Source: Podospora pseudoanserina | Taxonomy: Eukaryota > Ascomycota > Sordariomycetes > Sordariales > Podosporaceae | Length of the DNA: 64,000 bases | Assembly: GCF_035222485.1 (NCBI RefSeq) | Contig: NW_026946672.1 | Location: 1-64,000 of the forward strand | Direction of reading: 5' to 3' | Shown: one piece after another, positions 23,017 to 34,505 of the stretch | How positions within the stretch are numbered: position 1 is the stretch's first letter | Layout of the letters: each line of letters begins with the position of its first letter | Program-made: the position numbers and the translations under genes | The notes under the pieces: generated by a model | The model's database searches: none | Told to the model about the DNA's origin: nothing | The model's input: only the letters and a program-made list of their open reading frames with translations

Positions 23017-24297
23017 ATGGCGTGGGGTCATGTCACTCTCGCGAGGGTGTTGCTCCTCGGTCTAGCAACCCCCTTTGCCAGCGCGGCAGACTCCAAGAAA
23101 GACGGCCTTGCATCCGAAGAGATTCAGCACAAGACTGTGTACACCGGCAACGCAACCGAACCGGTTCTGTCTTCGCCACCAACTGACAAATGGTGGAAGT
23201 CCAACATCTGCCAAGGGTCTTACTGCGTCTATACGAACCTGCGAATTGCGAACCGGCGCGGAATTGTCCTAGTAACAAAGCCAGATGAATACAACAAGGT
23301 CGAACGAATTGAAGCGTATCTCGAAAGGGCGGACAACAAGTGGGAAGACGGCTCTCTTCTTGCCGAGACAGAGATTCTGGAAAAAGGCCTGGGCTTGACG
23401 GCAAAGAAGTCCATCAGGCGTGGAAAGCCACTCAGCTCCTGGTCTCCCGTGCTCCTTGTGCACAAAGATCTTTTTGAAGATGTCGTCAAGAAAAAGGAAC
23501 GAACGCGCTTGCTGGAAGCAGCGATCAACTACCTGCCCGATGACACCCGAGCCGCCTTCAACAGGCAACGCAACCGCCCTGGGCACAACTCCGGCGAGAG
23601 TCCTCGTTCGATCGAGGAGATCTTGTACGCTCACCCCTTCGAAGTGGACCTCGGAGCTGGCTACCGTCAAGAGCATAGCTCCAAGCACTACATCAACTAT
23701 CCCGAGATCGCCCTTTTCCAACACGATTGCCGACCAAATGTCGCTTTCTACATTGATCAGCACCTGCAACACCGCACGACTGTGGCCCGCAAGGTGGCGG
23801 AGGGGGAGGAGCTCTCGATTTCTTACATTGACCCCTTCTTGCCTCGCAAGGAGAGATCAGACTGGGTCAAGCGGTTTCGGGGCAGCAGCAAGCCGTGCCC
23901 TTGCGCCGCCTGCACCGGCAACAACAAGCCTTCGCAGCTCAAAAAGTCGGATAAGAACCTTGCCGAGATCAACTCGATAAAGGCAGAACTCAAGAACCAC
24001 GACAGCAAAAAGGTGACGGTTTCTCTGATTGATCGCTACGTGAAGCTGATGCATGAGGAGAAGCTGCACGCCAAGTACGCCGAGGCCTGGGAACTGGCGG
24101 CTTTGAATTACAATTATTTGGGGGAAGACAAGAAGGCAAAGAAGTACGCCGACCTGGCAGTGCAGGCCGGGATTGTCGAAGGAGGAAAAGATAGCAATGA
24201 TGTGGTGGCCATGAGGGTGTTTGCAAGCGACGTGAAGGGCCATTACAGTTACCGATACACACTGAAGAGGAGAGGAATCAAGGAGCCTGGGAATTAA
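23017..24297 (+). CDS. SET-domain protein with N-terminal signal peptide
   Basis: Single exon, 426 aa, with the ATG in context CACAACATGG. Residues 1-23 (ending PFASAA) look like a cleavable signal peptide. The SET region spans about 115-275. The start GLGLTAKKSIRRG matches the usual GxGxxA...I..G entry motif. QHDCRPNVAFY (235-245) replaces the canonical NHSCxPN, and GEELSISYID (263-272) is the GEEixixYid motif. A post-SET cysteine cluster CPCAAC (294-299) follows, then a helical region with a TPR-like texture. SET proteins methylate lysines on histones or other proteins. A secretory signal on one is unusual but seen in fungal homologues, so the substrate may be extracytosolic or the signal may be misread. 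Methyltransferase activity is inferred. Confidence 0.88.
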   Translation: MAWGHVTLARVLLLGLATPFASAADSKKDGLASEEIQHKTVYTGNATEPVLSSPPTDKWWKSNICQGSYCVYTNLRIANRRGIVLVTKPDEYNKVERIEAYLERADNKWEDGSLLAETEILEKGLGLTAKKSIRRGKPLSSWSPVLLVHKDLFEDVVKKKERTRLLEAAINYLPDDTRAAFNRQRNRPGHNSGESPRSIEEILYAHPFEVDLGAGYRQEHSSKHYINYPEIALFQHDCRPNVAFYIDQHLQHRTTVARKVAEGEELSISYIDPFLPRKERSDWVKRFRGSSKPCPCAACTGNNKPSQLKKSDKNLAEINSIKAELKNHDSKKVTVSLIDRYVKLMHEEKLHAKYAEAWELAALNYNYLGEDKKAKKYADLAVQAGIVEGGKDSNDVVAMRVFASDVKGHYSYRYTLKRRGIKEPGN

Positions 24298-25662
24298 TGT
24301 TGGAGATCTGATATTATTTCTTCATCAATGTGGAAAGTGAGTTTGATTTGGAAATACATGGTAAAATGTTGTTTATCTCTTACAAGACATTGAACCGTTC
24401 ATATCTGCACACCCTTTTCCGAAGCTGAAGGTCGACTGTAGTAATGAAGGCAATACTGCAGTAACATGACCAAGTTTGTGAGACAAGGCTGGACCTTGTG
24501 ATCTAGCTGGCACAACGGGGTAACTACCTGTTCTCATGACACAGTCAAGCACACCACTCTCGCAGGGACGTCCTCCTGAAAGGCAGGGTCGAGGCCGTCA
24601 TACGCAGCGGGTTTACCCTGTGGTCTGTGACAAACAATTCGTTTGCTATGTTCGACATGGATATTTCTAGGGGGAATAGAAAGTGCCACAGCCTGAGGCG
24701 GTTTCTGCTGCGCCAGTCAATGATGACATACACAGGAGTCCTCTTGGTGAGAGGCTTGGCAGGATAGCACTTGCGATTGCCCTTGCTCTTTTCACTAACA
24801 GTGGGCCTTGCCGTTACATCGTAAAGGAGGACGGAATTAGTGATGACTGTTGGGTTGCTGTGCCGCTTGGTGGCGTCGACTGTGCGAGGCAACCCAAAGC
24901 TGGCCACCTCTTGCGGCCGATGAGGGAGTCTTGCCCTATCAAGTTAAGAATGCTGAAGCTCAGAGACCTCCTCTGGAAGCCCGCACCGCCTTCGCCCTCC
25001 TCAAAGTCGAGACGCCGCGTCATGCTGGTTGCACACAGGACACCGGATGGTCGTGTATGGCGTGTAAGGAACAGCCAACTGTTCAGTGCTCATTCTCCAG
25101 GCCAGGTTCTCGATTGAGCCTGGGACACGCACTTTGGCACCCGACTCTACGGAGACGAGCATAGTTTTCATTCGGCTGCACGTTGTCTTTACATCCCGGT
25201 TCCCGAACAATGACCCGAGAGCTTGCCGCAGTGGCTTGCAGTCCAGAGTTGTGGGGTTTGGTGTCTGAATGGGCGGCTCTCGCGTCTCAAAAGAGAGTGC
25301 TTGGTGTGTCGTAGCGCTTATGGTGGGTGCGAGGCGAAGCACCCACCGAGCCTTATAGAGGAAATGCCGCTGCATTTGTGGCTGTCCGCAGCAGCAACCC
25401 CCTGCAAGGCACCCGTCAAATGCACAACACTCAACCGCCATCGTGCATGTGCACCCCGGGGACACACGCAGGGCTGCCTCTGTGCCGCCGCTGGTTATAA
25501 GATGCGGCTACAAGCCAAACTTAAACAGGCTCTCACAATACATCACAACATCTATCACGCTTAAGGACCAATCTAGTTTAACATTTGTGTTTCGACCAGG
25601 CTTTCGCAACTCAGACGGTTTGTCAACAGTCACTCCCAGAATCGAAGCCCGAATCGCCTCTC
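24298..25662. other. Intergenic, 1.4 kb
   Basis: No gene is supported. It contains a perfect 9-bp stem hairpin at 25,322-25,347 and a TATAAG-like box near 25,495 before the Cys-rich gene. The downstream reading frame is open back to 25,585 but lacks an ATG before 25,663. Confidence 0.55.
25322..25347. other. Perfect hairpin, 9-bp stem
   Basis: GGTGGGTGC (25,322-25,330) pairs with GCACCCACC (25,339-25,347) across an 8-nt loop. It lies in the 5' region of the Cys-rich repeat gene. If transcribed it would form a stable stem; a role in translation or as a protein site is unproven. Confidence 0.5.
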
Positions 25663-26772
25663 ATGAGCCCTTCCGACACTTCCTACAACTACTACTCCGA
25701 CGCCAGCACTGGGGCCTATTCCGAATCTGATCCTCGCAACTGCCTCATCTCTGGCTGCCGTCGCAAGCATGCCTTTGCCCGTGTGGATGGACGCAAGATC
25801 TACTCCGAGTTTTGCAACGTCCACACCTGCGAGCGAACCTTTCCCCTTTCCAAGGGTCTCCACTGCCCTAACCCCAAAAGGGAGCATGAGCGTTTCTGCT
25901 CTGTCGATTTGAGCTGCGGCCACCCTGACTGTTCGCAGACGGGCTCCTATTCATCGTCAGCAGAATGGACGCAGTACTTTTGCCCCCGTCACCGCTGCAC
26001 CATGCGGGGGTGTCTTGCTGGATCGACCAACAAGAAGCAGCAGCAGAGATGCGACCTTCATATCTTGACCTGCAACGTGCCGCGGTGCGAGAGACCATGC
26101 TATGAGAACCGAGACGGGACCCTCGACATTGTGTGCGCAGCCCACTACGGCAGCTTCAACTGCGCCTGGGCCGGGTGCGCGCGGAGGAAACCTGGCTACG
26201 ACACCAAGTACTGTCTAGAACACAAGTGCGCGTTCGGGGAATGCTCGCGCGGCAGGGAAAGAGACGCAAAGTGGTGCAAGGAGCACAAATGTGCCATCTC
26301 GTCCTGTGATCGAGGGGTCAGGGAGAACGGGGGGGTCATGTGCAAGGATCACGAGTGCAACAGCTCCCGATGCAGACTCCCAAGGATGACCGGGGCTGAC
26401 TTTTGCACTGATCATGGATGCAAGGGGAAGAACTGCCGCTTTGAAGCGCGGTTTCCGGGAGGCTATTGCGAGGAGAGGCATGCTTGCATCGTGGGCATGT
26501 GCTCAAACCCCAGGTCAACCGTCATGAGCTCGACGCTGGGCATCTTCACAGACCGCTGTGCAGAGCATGATCGGCTGAACCGGGTGGGGAGGAGGCTGTC
26601 GACAAATGACATGCCCGAGAGAGAGCGGTGGGAGGGGCGCAGACATCGGTATTCTGACGACATCGAGTCGATGAGACGGAGGGAATTGGAAAGGTTACAG
26701 AAAGAGCAGAGAGAGCGCGAGGAGAGAGAGGCCCATGGACCATATGCATACTCGGGCTGGGATCGGCGATGA
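25663..26772 (+). CDS. Cysteine/histidine-repeat protein, putative zinc-binding
   Basis: Single exon, 369 aa from the first in-frame ATG (MSPSDTSYNYY). The centre (about residues 25-310) is an array of some ten short modules of the form C-x3-4-C-x7-13-C-x2-H, for example CAWAGC...YCLEH, CAFGEC...WCKEH, CAISSC...MCKDH, CNSSRC...FCTDH and CKGKNC...YCEER. Such C-C-C-H sets would each bind one zinc ion. The C-terminus is a charged, coiled-coil-like tail (RRRELERLQKEQREREER). There is no signal peptide or membrane segment. The repeat has no name that I recognise. Nucleic-acid or protein binding is plausible. The gene is clearly real, given dense motif conservation and normal codon use. Confidence 0.85.
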   Translation: MSPSDTSYNYYSDASTGAYSESDPRNCLISGCRRKHAFARVDGRKIYSEFCNVHTCERTFPLSKGLHCPNPKREHERFCSVDLSCGHPDCSQTGSYSSSAEWTQYFCPRHRCTMRGCLAGSTNKKQQQRCDLHILTCNVPRCERPCYENRDGTLDIVCAAHYGSFNCAWAGCARRKPGYDTKYCLEHKCAFGECSRGRERDAKWCKEHKCAISSCDRGVRENGGVMCKDHECNSSRCRLPRMTGADFCTDHGCKGKNCRFEARFPGGYCEERHACIVGMCSNPRSTVMSSTLGIFTDRCAEHDRLNRVGRRLSTNDMPERERWEGRRHRYSDDIESMRRRELERLQKEQREREEREAHGPYAYSGWDRR

Positions 26773-27304
26773 ATAACTTGGAGGGGAATCGGCAACGAAT
26801 GGTTATAGTTTTAGTGTCTGAATGCATTAGAATGGGGCATGAAAGGATGATACCCGGAAATAGTTGATACCTTGGGAGTGGTGATCTGAATATACAGTCT
26901 TGTTGCTTTGTAACTGTTGATGCCTTTGCTTTTTGGTCTGTGATGCTGCAGCTTCCAGGTTGTCGGGTATCGATCCCGCCCTTTTTACTCGTCCGACGTC
27001 ATCTCCCCCACAAACCACCTAATCGATAAGGGAGACAGGGGTTTCCTTTCGGGTTGGGCGCCCTTTGTGTCCACGGGTGTCAGCTGCACTTCGGAAGGGT
27101 CCAGGTCCCTGCTTGCGTTGTCGGCGCAGCAACATGCATTATCAGTGACACACCCACAACACCACAACACCACAACACCGACCTCAACCTCAGTTTCTCT
27201 GCGCGAAGCTCCTGCAGCTTCTCGCACCGCTTTATTCTCCTCAAACCGGCACGTTTCCTTCCCAGGCCCGCCATATACATCATTCCGACTCAAATACTGC
27301 AGCA
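26773..27304. other. Intergenic, 532 bp, with CCACAACA microsatellite
   Basis: Promoter region of the LAP2-like gene. An ACACCACA-type 8-bp microsatellite of three to four units lies near 27,152-27,182. Nothing else was recognised. Confidence 0.55.
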
Positions 27305-28912
27305 ATGCCTAGACTAAAGGCAATTGCCCTCCACGGACTGGCGGCCGCCGTAGGCGTGTCCGCCTTTGCTGTGCAGCAAAAACCAATCCTTCATGACCAG
27401 CAGGCCCAGGCGCCTACTGGCACCCACGGCGACAAGCCACTCGTCGATTCGGAAGCTCTTCAAGACACCATCAAAGCCGACAACCTTCTCGCCCGCGCCA
27501 AACACCTCTACAAGATCGCCAAGCTGTCCGAGGACAAGTTCGGCCGTCCCACGCGTGTTATCGGAAGTCCGGGCCACGAAGGCACCATCAAGTACATACA
27601 GAAAGCCCTCAATGCCGTCAGCGACTACTACACATTTGGTCTGCAGCCTTTCTCCGCCGTGTCGGGAACCGTCTTCGAGAGCCGTCTGACCATCGACGAC
27701 AAGCTGCCTTTCACCGCCTATCCTATGAGCCTGACGCCCCCGACTAAGAATAAGGAACCGGTGGACGGCAACCTGGTGCTCGTCTTGAACGAAGGCTGCA
27801 ACGAAGAGGACTACCCCGAGGCTGTCTCAGGCCACATCGCTTTCATCAAGCGCGGTGTTTGCCCCTTTGGCACAAAGTCAGAGCTTGCTGGCAAGGCAGG
27901 CGCCATCGCTGCTGTGGTCTACAACTACGAAGACGCGCCTGTGGGAGGCACCCTCGGCACCCCGTCCAAAAACCACGTTGCTACCTTTGGCTTGTCTGGC
28001 AGGGAGGCCCGTCCCTACGTCGAGAGACTCGAGACGGGTAAGACGATCGCCGCCACCGCTTACATTGACGCCGTCGTGAACCAGATCGTGACCAACAACA
28101 TCATTGCCCAAACAAAAGGAGGAGATCAAGAAAACTGCGTCATGCTTGGAGGCCACAGTGACTCTGTCGGGGAGGGCCCCGGCATCAATGATGACGGATC
28201 AGGAAGCCTGGCTCTGTTGGAGGTTGCTTTGAACCTGGCCAACTTCTCTGTCAACAACTGCGTGCGTTTTGCATGGTGGTCTGCCGAAGAGGAAGGCTTG
28301 CTGGGCTCTGATTACTACGTTAGTGTCTTGGCTCCCGAGGAGAACAAGAAGATCCGTCTGTTCATGGACTATGACATGCTGGCCAGCCCCAACTTTGCAT
28401 ACCAAGTCTACGATGCTCGAGACGCGGTCAATCCAGTTGGCTCGCAAGCGCTTCGCGACCTGTACGTCGACTGGTACACCAAGCACGGACTCAACTACAC
28501 CTTTATCCCCTTCGATGGACGCAGTGATTATGATGGTTTCATCCGGCACGGTATCCCCGCGGGTGGTATTGCTACCGGCGCCGAGGGCATCAAATCCAGG
28601 GCCGAGGCCCGGATGTTTGGCGGCGAGTATGGTGTTCCATACGATGTCTGCTATCATGAGCTCTGTGATGATATCCGGAATCTTAACCTCACAGCTTGGG
28701 AGATCAACACCAAGGTATGTATTGACCCACAACAACGAAAAGATGACACACGTATTAATGCTCGGCTTTAGTTGGTTGCCCACTCGGTTGCTACATTTGC
28801 TACTTCTTTTGATGGCTTCCCCAAGAGAACGCTTGACGAGGAGCAGTTGTTCGCTACCACAAACATGTATCGCGAGCAGACGAAGTATCATGGTGACAAG
28901 CTTTTTGTCTGA
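27305..28912 (+). CDS. Secreted M28 aminopeptidase with PA domain (LAP2 / aminopeptidase Y-like)
   Basis: Exons 27,305-28,714 and 28,772-28,912 with a 57-bp intron encode 516 aa. A signal peptide (about 1-22) is followed by a propeptide. A PA domain spans roughly 130-255 (GHIAFIKRGVCPFGTK, AAVVYNYED). The M28 catalytic domain shows the full zinc set: H284 in MLGGHSDSV, D296 in GINDDGSG, E328-E329 in WWSAEEEGL, D357 in MDYDMLASPN and H451 in VCYHELCDD. This matches the secreted fungal leucine aminopeptidase LAP2 and vacuolar aminopeptidase Y, which remove N-terminal residues from peptides. With the PSMA-like enzyme 10 kb away it suggests extracellular peptide use. The final exon (VAHSVATFATSFDGFPKR) is needed to complete the usual C-terminus. 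Confidence 0.95.
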
Positions 28913-31138
28913 GCTCATTTCTTTCGCACCCTTTCCTGGGTAGGTAATTGATGCATAAGAGGAGTTTCTACAGGAGAAGGCATACATTACAATGTCATAA
29001 TGTTAGTAAATAACATTAAATTTAATAGAGTGAGACTGCATTACTTGTCATATTCACCGCCTGTTTTTGATCCGGCTGCTTTGTGCTAACAGCTATGCGA
29101 TTCAGAACCTGGATGGTCAGATGGAGACAAAGTTCGGCCGATAGTTGGGACTTGGACATACACTCCTGAGCCTAAATGAGAAGGTATGTAGACGAGTACT
29201 GCAGATCATGGATGAAACCGGTAGACAACACAGATGGGTGTTCTGTGGTGAAACAGTACCAGCGCGCCAGTCAACTGGACCTCCCAAAACAGGGTCTCAG
29301 CACCGAAGCGTTGGCCCGGTGGTTCGGCAAGTGTCACCAACCCAAAAAGCTGTCAAATAACAGGAAACGACGCGAATCTTAGCGCAAGACATCGATATCG
29401 GACGGTTCCACCCGAGGCTCCCCCTCACTCCCACCGGTAACAGGGTACGGTCTCGAAGGAGGGTTTTGCAGACTGTCGCCAAGGCCAAGGCACAATATTC
29501 ACCATGCAAGTCAACTAAAGCGCGCTGAAGCCATGCCACAAGAGGCGTAGCTAGAATCAATCGATGTTGAACAGGTGCTAAGCAGGTTGGTCACTGGAGC
29601 TAGTCATCACGATCAATGGCGATGGGTTATCTCGCCAGGTGCTCCCGTTCAGCAGAGAGATAGGATAAGAGAATGCGGGGAGGGTAGGGGACTTAAGATT
29701 GGGGCCATGCAGCACCTGGTGATGGTCCCTGCGCCCTGCATGAGATATCAACACATGCCGAACCTTTCACCGGCATTAGGACCAATGGAGGACAGCTGTT
29801 GCCCAATCGATACGCCACAACCCTTTAACCCCCCACGCTCCCGTCCCCAAGCTTCAAGACACTGTCGACTCGTGGCACACTCTGGGCTGAAATCGATACC
29901 ACAAGACGGTCAAGGCATCAGAACCCTCTCAGTCAGCCAGTTCAAGATACTAGCTAGACCTGCTAGGAGTTTTTGAAGGCCTTGCTTCTATTCCATCTTT
30001 CCCCGCCGTATGATTCCCCGGTTTTACCTTTTGGTCGGGTTTATGCCCCCAGCTGCATGCCAGTCCAATATCTGCAGGGCACTTGGGGTTGCATCTCATC
30101 TCTATCGGTGCATGGGAATTGCCAACCTCGCATTGGTCGGACTGCTACAGCAGAGTCAACATCCTCCCGCATCAGCTGCGGGAGCTTCAAGGGAGTAGCC
30201 GAGTAGAACATTCCTCCTGGCTTCGAAATCCAGTCCATCCATCCTGAATCCCCCAGAATCCCATGTTTAGCTCTCCAGGTGATTCCTGTGCACTTCCTGG
30301 AACCCCACATTCCACCTCTCAATTGCCGGTAAAGCAATAGGTGTGTAACTCTCAGCATTGCCAAAATCATATTACACTTACCACATGTTTACATATAACA
30401 CAAGGGCCAAACTAAGTACCAAACGGTGCCTACCGCCCAGGGACAAACACCTCCCCAGTTCCGTCAGACGGGCATTGTTGTGTCCGACTCTCAAAGATAT
30501 CAGGTTGCGCCTACATGCCACACTCAAACCACTTGGCAAGCAGCAAATAACAATGACAACCCACTGTAACAAGCCGCAAGAGATATTCTATGCATGTCAA
30601 GTCGGCCTCCAAACTGGTCTCATTGATAAGGTCCAAGTACACCCCGCGCCTGTGGTGAACCTTTTGGGCCGCCGTGTCCTGCCAAGAGATGTTTGGCGAC
30701 TTTCAGATTGACCAGAGATCTACATGTCAATGTCAGGATGATCCGAGTGAACTCTTTGTACCTGCCCCTTGCAGATGTATCTGGGGTTGACAACCCCCCA
30801 TCTCAGACAAGCTACCACTGCAGCCAAGGATACTTGCAGGTAGGATGGTGGGATGTGGGAAGGAAAACATCTCCACACCAAAGGCCACACCCTCAACCCT
30901 CTCTGCGTGAGTGGACGGATAAGCCTCGGTGTGCCTGACGGGGTGAATCGTCAGATACAGGAGGAGCTTTTCAGCAGACCATGCAACTTGCCCATGTGTG
31001 GATGATGGCCCTCCTCGCTTTGTCCTGGCAGGCTGGTGATTAAGGGTATATAAGAACAACCCTTTCTCCCTCTCCCCACCCATCAAACTTGCTCCACAAC
31101 CCCATCCTCCAGTATTTGTCCTAATCCCACCACCCAAC
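28913..31138. other. Intergenic, 2.2 kb
   Basis: The longest gene-free stretch of the island. Only short frames without domain or codon signal occur on both strands, and no repeat structure was seen. The last 100 bp hold a TATA box for the downstream gene. Confidence 0.55.
31047..31054 (+). promoter_or_regulatory. TATA box of the cysteine-rich secreted protein gene
   Basis: TATATAAG lies 85 bp upstream of the ATG at 31,139, followed by a CT-rich leader (CCTTTCTCCCTCTCCCC) typical of strongly expressed fungal genes. Confidence 0.6.
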
Positions 31139-32063
31139 ATGCAGATCAAGTCGCTCGCCCTCTTTGCCACCGCCGCCTTGGCCGCTGTCAATGAGCCCTG
31201 TGTTGGTTCTGGCGGAAGAGCTGGTAGGTTCCGAGTCCTCAGTTGCCACACTGCGAAGGAGTGTAACCCAGCCCCCATACCCCTAAATGCTGACATCACG
31301 AAGGCGTCTGCGTCACCACGTCGACTTGCTCATCGTCTGGCGGCATTACAATTGATGGAGCGTGCCCGTCTGATGCTTCCAATGTCAAGTGCTGCACCAA
31401 GGCTTCGTGCCCCAACGGTTCCGCTGGCAACTGTCGTTGGGCATCGGACTGCGCAGGGAGCACACTGACTGGTCTTTGCCCGGGACCTGCGCAGATGAGA
31501 TGCTGCTCTTCTTCTGCCACCGGCTTCGGAGGGTATTCTGCCCCAGCTATCCCCGCCGTCGGGGCCTGCAAGGCCGTGGCTGTTGAGGGTGCCAAGAAGG
31601 TTGTCGCCGCCTTCCCCGGCAGAGTCAGACAGATTTACTGCACCCGGGCTTGCGCCTGTCCCGGTACTTCGGATCACTGCTGCGGCAAGGCGATCGATTA
31701 CATGTGCTCTGATGCTGGCGGTGTAAGTGCCCCTCTGAGACTTTGGCTTCGATGTTGAGCTTGCACTGACCTGAGACTCCCGGTAGGTTCCCACCATGTC
31801 CGGCCGCCAGCTCGCTGAGTGGGCCATGAACAACCGTGCCAGCTTGAACCTCAAGTATATCATCTGGGGCCAGCGCATCTGGAGTCCTAGTGATGGTGTC
31901 AAGGCCTGGACCAGCTGGCGCGCCATGGAGGATCGTGGAGATGTCACCCAAAACCACTGGTAAGCATTAAAGTTCACTAGCCCGGGAGCCAAGTATCAAT
32001 GGCAAGCGAGGACGAGGATCTAATACAGGATACAGGGACCACGTTCACATCAGCTTCAACTAG
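31139..32063 (+). CDS. Secreted cysteine-rich protein with C-terminal HxH (DHVHIS-type) domain
   Basis: Four exons, 31,139-31,223, 31,304-31,722, 31,787-31,959 and 32,036-32,063, encode 234 aa. All three introns (80, 64 and 76 bp) keep frame. The signal peptide is MQIKSLALFATAALAA. Residues 20-100 are two cysteine-rich modules (VCVTTSTC, VKCCTKASC, NCRWASDC, MRCCSSS). The C-terminal half (from about VGACKAVAVEGAKK) has TRACACPGTSDHCCGKAIDY, then GRQLAEWAMNNRASLNLKYI, IWGQRIW and the final NHWDHVHISFN. This end resembles fungal and bacterial extracellular proteins related to VanY/M15-type peptidase folds, in which the two histidines can bind metal. Peptidoglycan or wall hydrolysis is a guess. 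The gene has a clear TATA box. Confidence 0.85.
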
Positions 32064-32719
32064 GCGGATTTCGGTCGAGTACAGTCAAATCGCATGACTT
32101 TGATATCTTTGTACCTAGCTGTCCCCATACAACCAGCCACCGCCCTCTTAGCATCAAGACCTATGGCGTGCTAGTTCAGACTTTATACATGTTCTCGTCA
32201 CAATCACACTGGCTGTTCGATGCATGCGGTTTGTGAAAAGAAGGTGGGGTCAACATGCAATCATCTAGGACCACCAATAGTTGCGCCACGGCCATGCAGC
32301 CGGCGCCTAATCACAAATAAAAAGCTGATTCGTGTGCTGTTTCTGGGTGAAGGCTGCGACGCTAACCTCGACGAACACCATCTCCCCATCGGTATCGATA
32401 CCGGACCAGGTCCCAGCAGCATGGGGGCCTATCACGGGATTTGGGAGTTACACAGAGTCTTTCCACTTCCGGTCGGTACTACAGCTGCCAGCGAACAGAT
32501 GTTGTAAATACCCCGCCTCTCTTCCTGAATACCGTTAGGTCCCAAGAAACTAGGCTCGGTCCGCTTTAGTTCTTACAACACAACGTATATTAATCATCAC
32601 CGCCCCTGTCCAACCTGTCCTTGAACTTGTCAACTTGTCAGGCTGTCGACCTATCGACGTTGTGGATATCCTATCCCGCCAGTTTAAATAAATCTCACGA
32701 TCCCCTCTCGAAATCCAGG
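32064..32719. other. Intergenic, 656 bp
   Basis: Terminator of the cysteine-rich secreted protein gene and promoter of the epoxide hydrolase gene. A TTTAAATAAAT stretch lies near 32,683. No gene is supported. Confidence 0.55.
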
Positions 32720-34219
32720 ATGGACCTCACTGATCACCCACAATCATCCAGCAAGCCAACAGGCACTGCCAACAAAATGGCTCTCAACCTCTCTTCGTTT
32801 GGGATTCTTCCACCGGGAATCCTGACCCAGCCGATACCCTTCTCACTCAACGTTTCTATGAGAGATATCCATCGCCTCTCGGCCCAAGTCGACCAGGCCA
32901 ACATCGCTGTGCCTCAGTATTACAATACCCACGCGGACCCTGTCAATGGAACGTACGGGGTTTCCCGCTCCTGGCTTCTCGATGCCCAGCAAATCTGGCT
33001 CTCCGAATTTGACTGGCGCGCGCACGAGGAACAACAAAACAAGTTCCCCAACTTCCGCATCAACGTCACTCTCCCGTCAGACGGACAGGTTTTCGACCTC
33101 CACTTTGCCGCCTTGTTCTCCAAGCGTGAGGATGCCGTCCCCATCACCCTTCTCCATGGCTGGCCCGGGTCCTGGATGGAGTTTCTCCCAGTCATGGAAC
33201 TTTTGGTGGAGAAGTACACCGCCGACACTCTCCCCTACCACGTTGTTGTCCCGTCCATCCCTGATTACGGCCTCAGTTTCCGCCCCGAGGAGACCAAGGA
33301 GTTGACCATGGCAACCGCGGGCGAGGCCATCAACTCTCTCATGGTTCAATTGGGCTTCAATGGATACGTGGCACAGGGAGGAGATGTTGGCAGCTTCCTG
33401 TCACAGGTGCTGAGTCATCATGACGAGTGCAAGGCTTACCATTGTTTGTGTCCCCTATGAGCCCCTCCTGGCGTACCGTACTAATGAGCAAAAAAAAGTA
33501 AACATGTTTTTCATGACATCCCAACAGCAAGCCTCCGTCGCTCATCTGAATATCTCGGCCGAAGAACAAGCAAAGGTGGACTACGCTGCGGCTTGGGCCA
33601 CCACCGGTAACGCCTACGCTGTCGAGCATGGAACCCGCCCTTCGACCATTTCCCTGGTGCTTCAGACCAACCCAGTTGCAATGCTAGCCTGGTACGAACA
33701 TGACCCCCAAAAAATATGCTGCTTCATCGGCCTGCTTTGCTTTTGCTAACACATCTCGACACACAAGGATGGGTGAAAAGTTGATTGAATGGTCCGACAA
33801 CAGACACTCCCCATTCCCATCTATCGACACCATTCTCTCGTTTGTCTCGTACTATTGGTTGACCAACTCGTATGCCCGGTCAATGTGGGCGTATTCCGAA
33901 CTGACTAGCGTTGTTGGCGGTGAGCTTCCGCCATACAACCCTTCGTTGACAAAACCCATGGGCTACTCGTGCTTCCCGGTGGAGATTGCCACGCTTCCTG
34001 AATCTTGGGCTAGAGAGCTGTTCCCAAATTTGGTATTCTATGGAGTTCATGAAAAGGTATGTCGCAGCAACAGGCCGCAGTTGGTGTGAGGAGTGCTGAC
34101 TTGCGACAAATGCAAAACAGGGCGGCCACTTTGCGGCACTGCAGGCCCCCGAGGCATTCTTGAGTGATATTGAGCAGTTTTTGGCGATTGTGAAGGACAC
34201 TGTGTTAGGATCAGCTTAA
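32720..34219 (+). CDS. Epoxide hydrolase, alpha/beta-hydrolase fold with EHN domain
   Basis: Four exons, 32,720-33,443, 33,499-33,691, 33,768-34,056 and 34,121-34,219, encode 434 aa. The introns carry clear CTAAT/CTAAC branch sites. A second ATG at 32,777 (MALNLSSFGILPPG) is an alternative start that would still include the whole domain. An EHN-type N-terminal region (PIPFSLNVSMRDIHRL) is followed by the hydrolase core: oxyanion-hole HGWPGS (146-151), nucleophile D222 in AQGGDVGSFLS, and catalytic His405 in GGHFAALQAP. The canonical GGDWGS is GGDVGS here. Such enzymes open epoxides to diols in detoxification or secondary metabolism. There is no clear signal peptide. The substrate is unknown. 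Confidence 0.93.
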
Positions 34220-34505
34220 GCTGCACATAAGCTTTCAATGACATTGCTCGGAAATAGTGGATGACCATTGGACTTGGACTGGATATATGGTGGGTAGTTA
34301 CCTACTTCACAACATAATTGTAGATACACGTATGTAGTTTCATACAGTCTCATGCGTGGATGAGTTAAATGTTGCGGGGGGTTGTTCTGTTGGTTTGCCT
34401 TCATCCCCAGAGCTCTGACTTGTTGGATATGTGTCTATGGAACAAATGGCTCTTCCATCTAATCATGCAACAGGGCGAGATCTATCTTTGGCCTGCCATG
34501 CCCTC

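Noticed and set aside
25001-25465. 154-codon minus-strand frame upstream of the Cys-rich gene
   Set aside because: Composition is cysteine-rich by chance in CT/GC-rich DNA, there is no domain, and it overlaps the probable promoter of the plus-strand gene.
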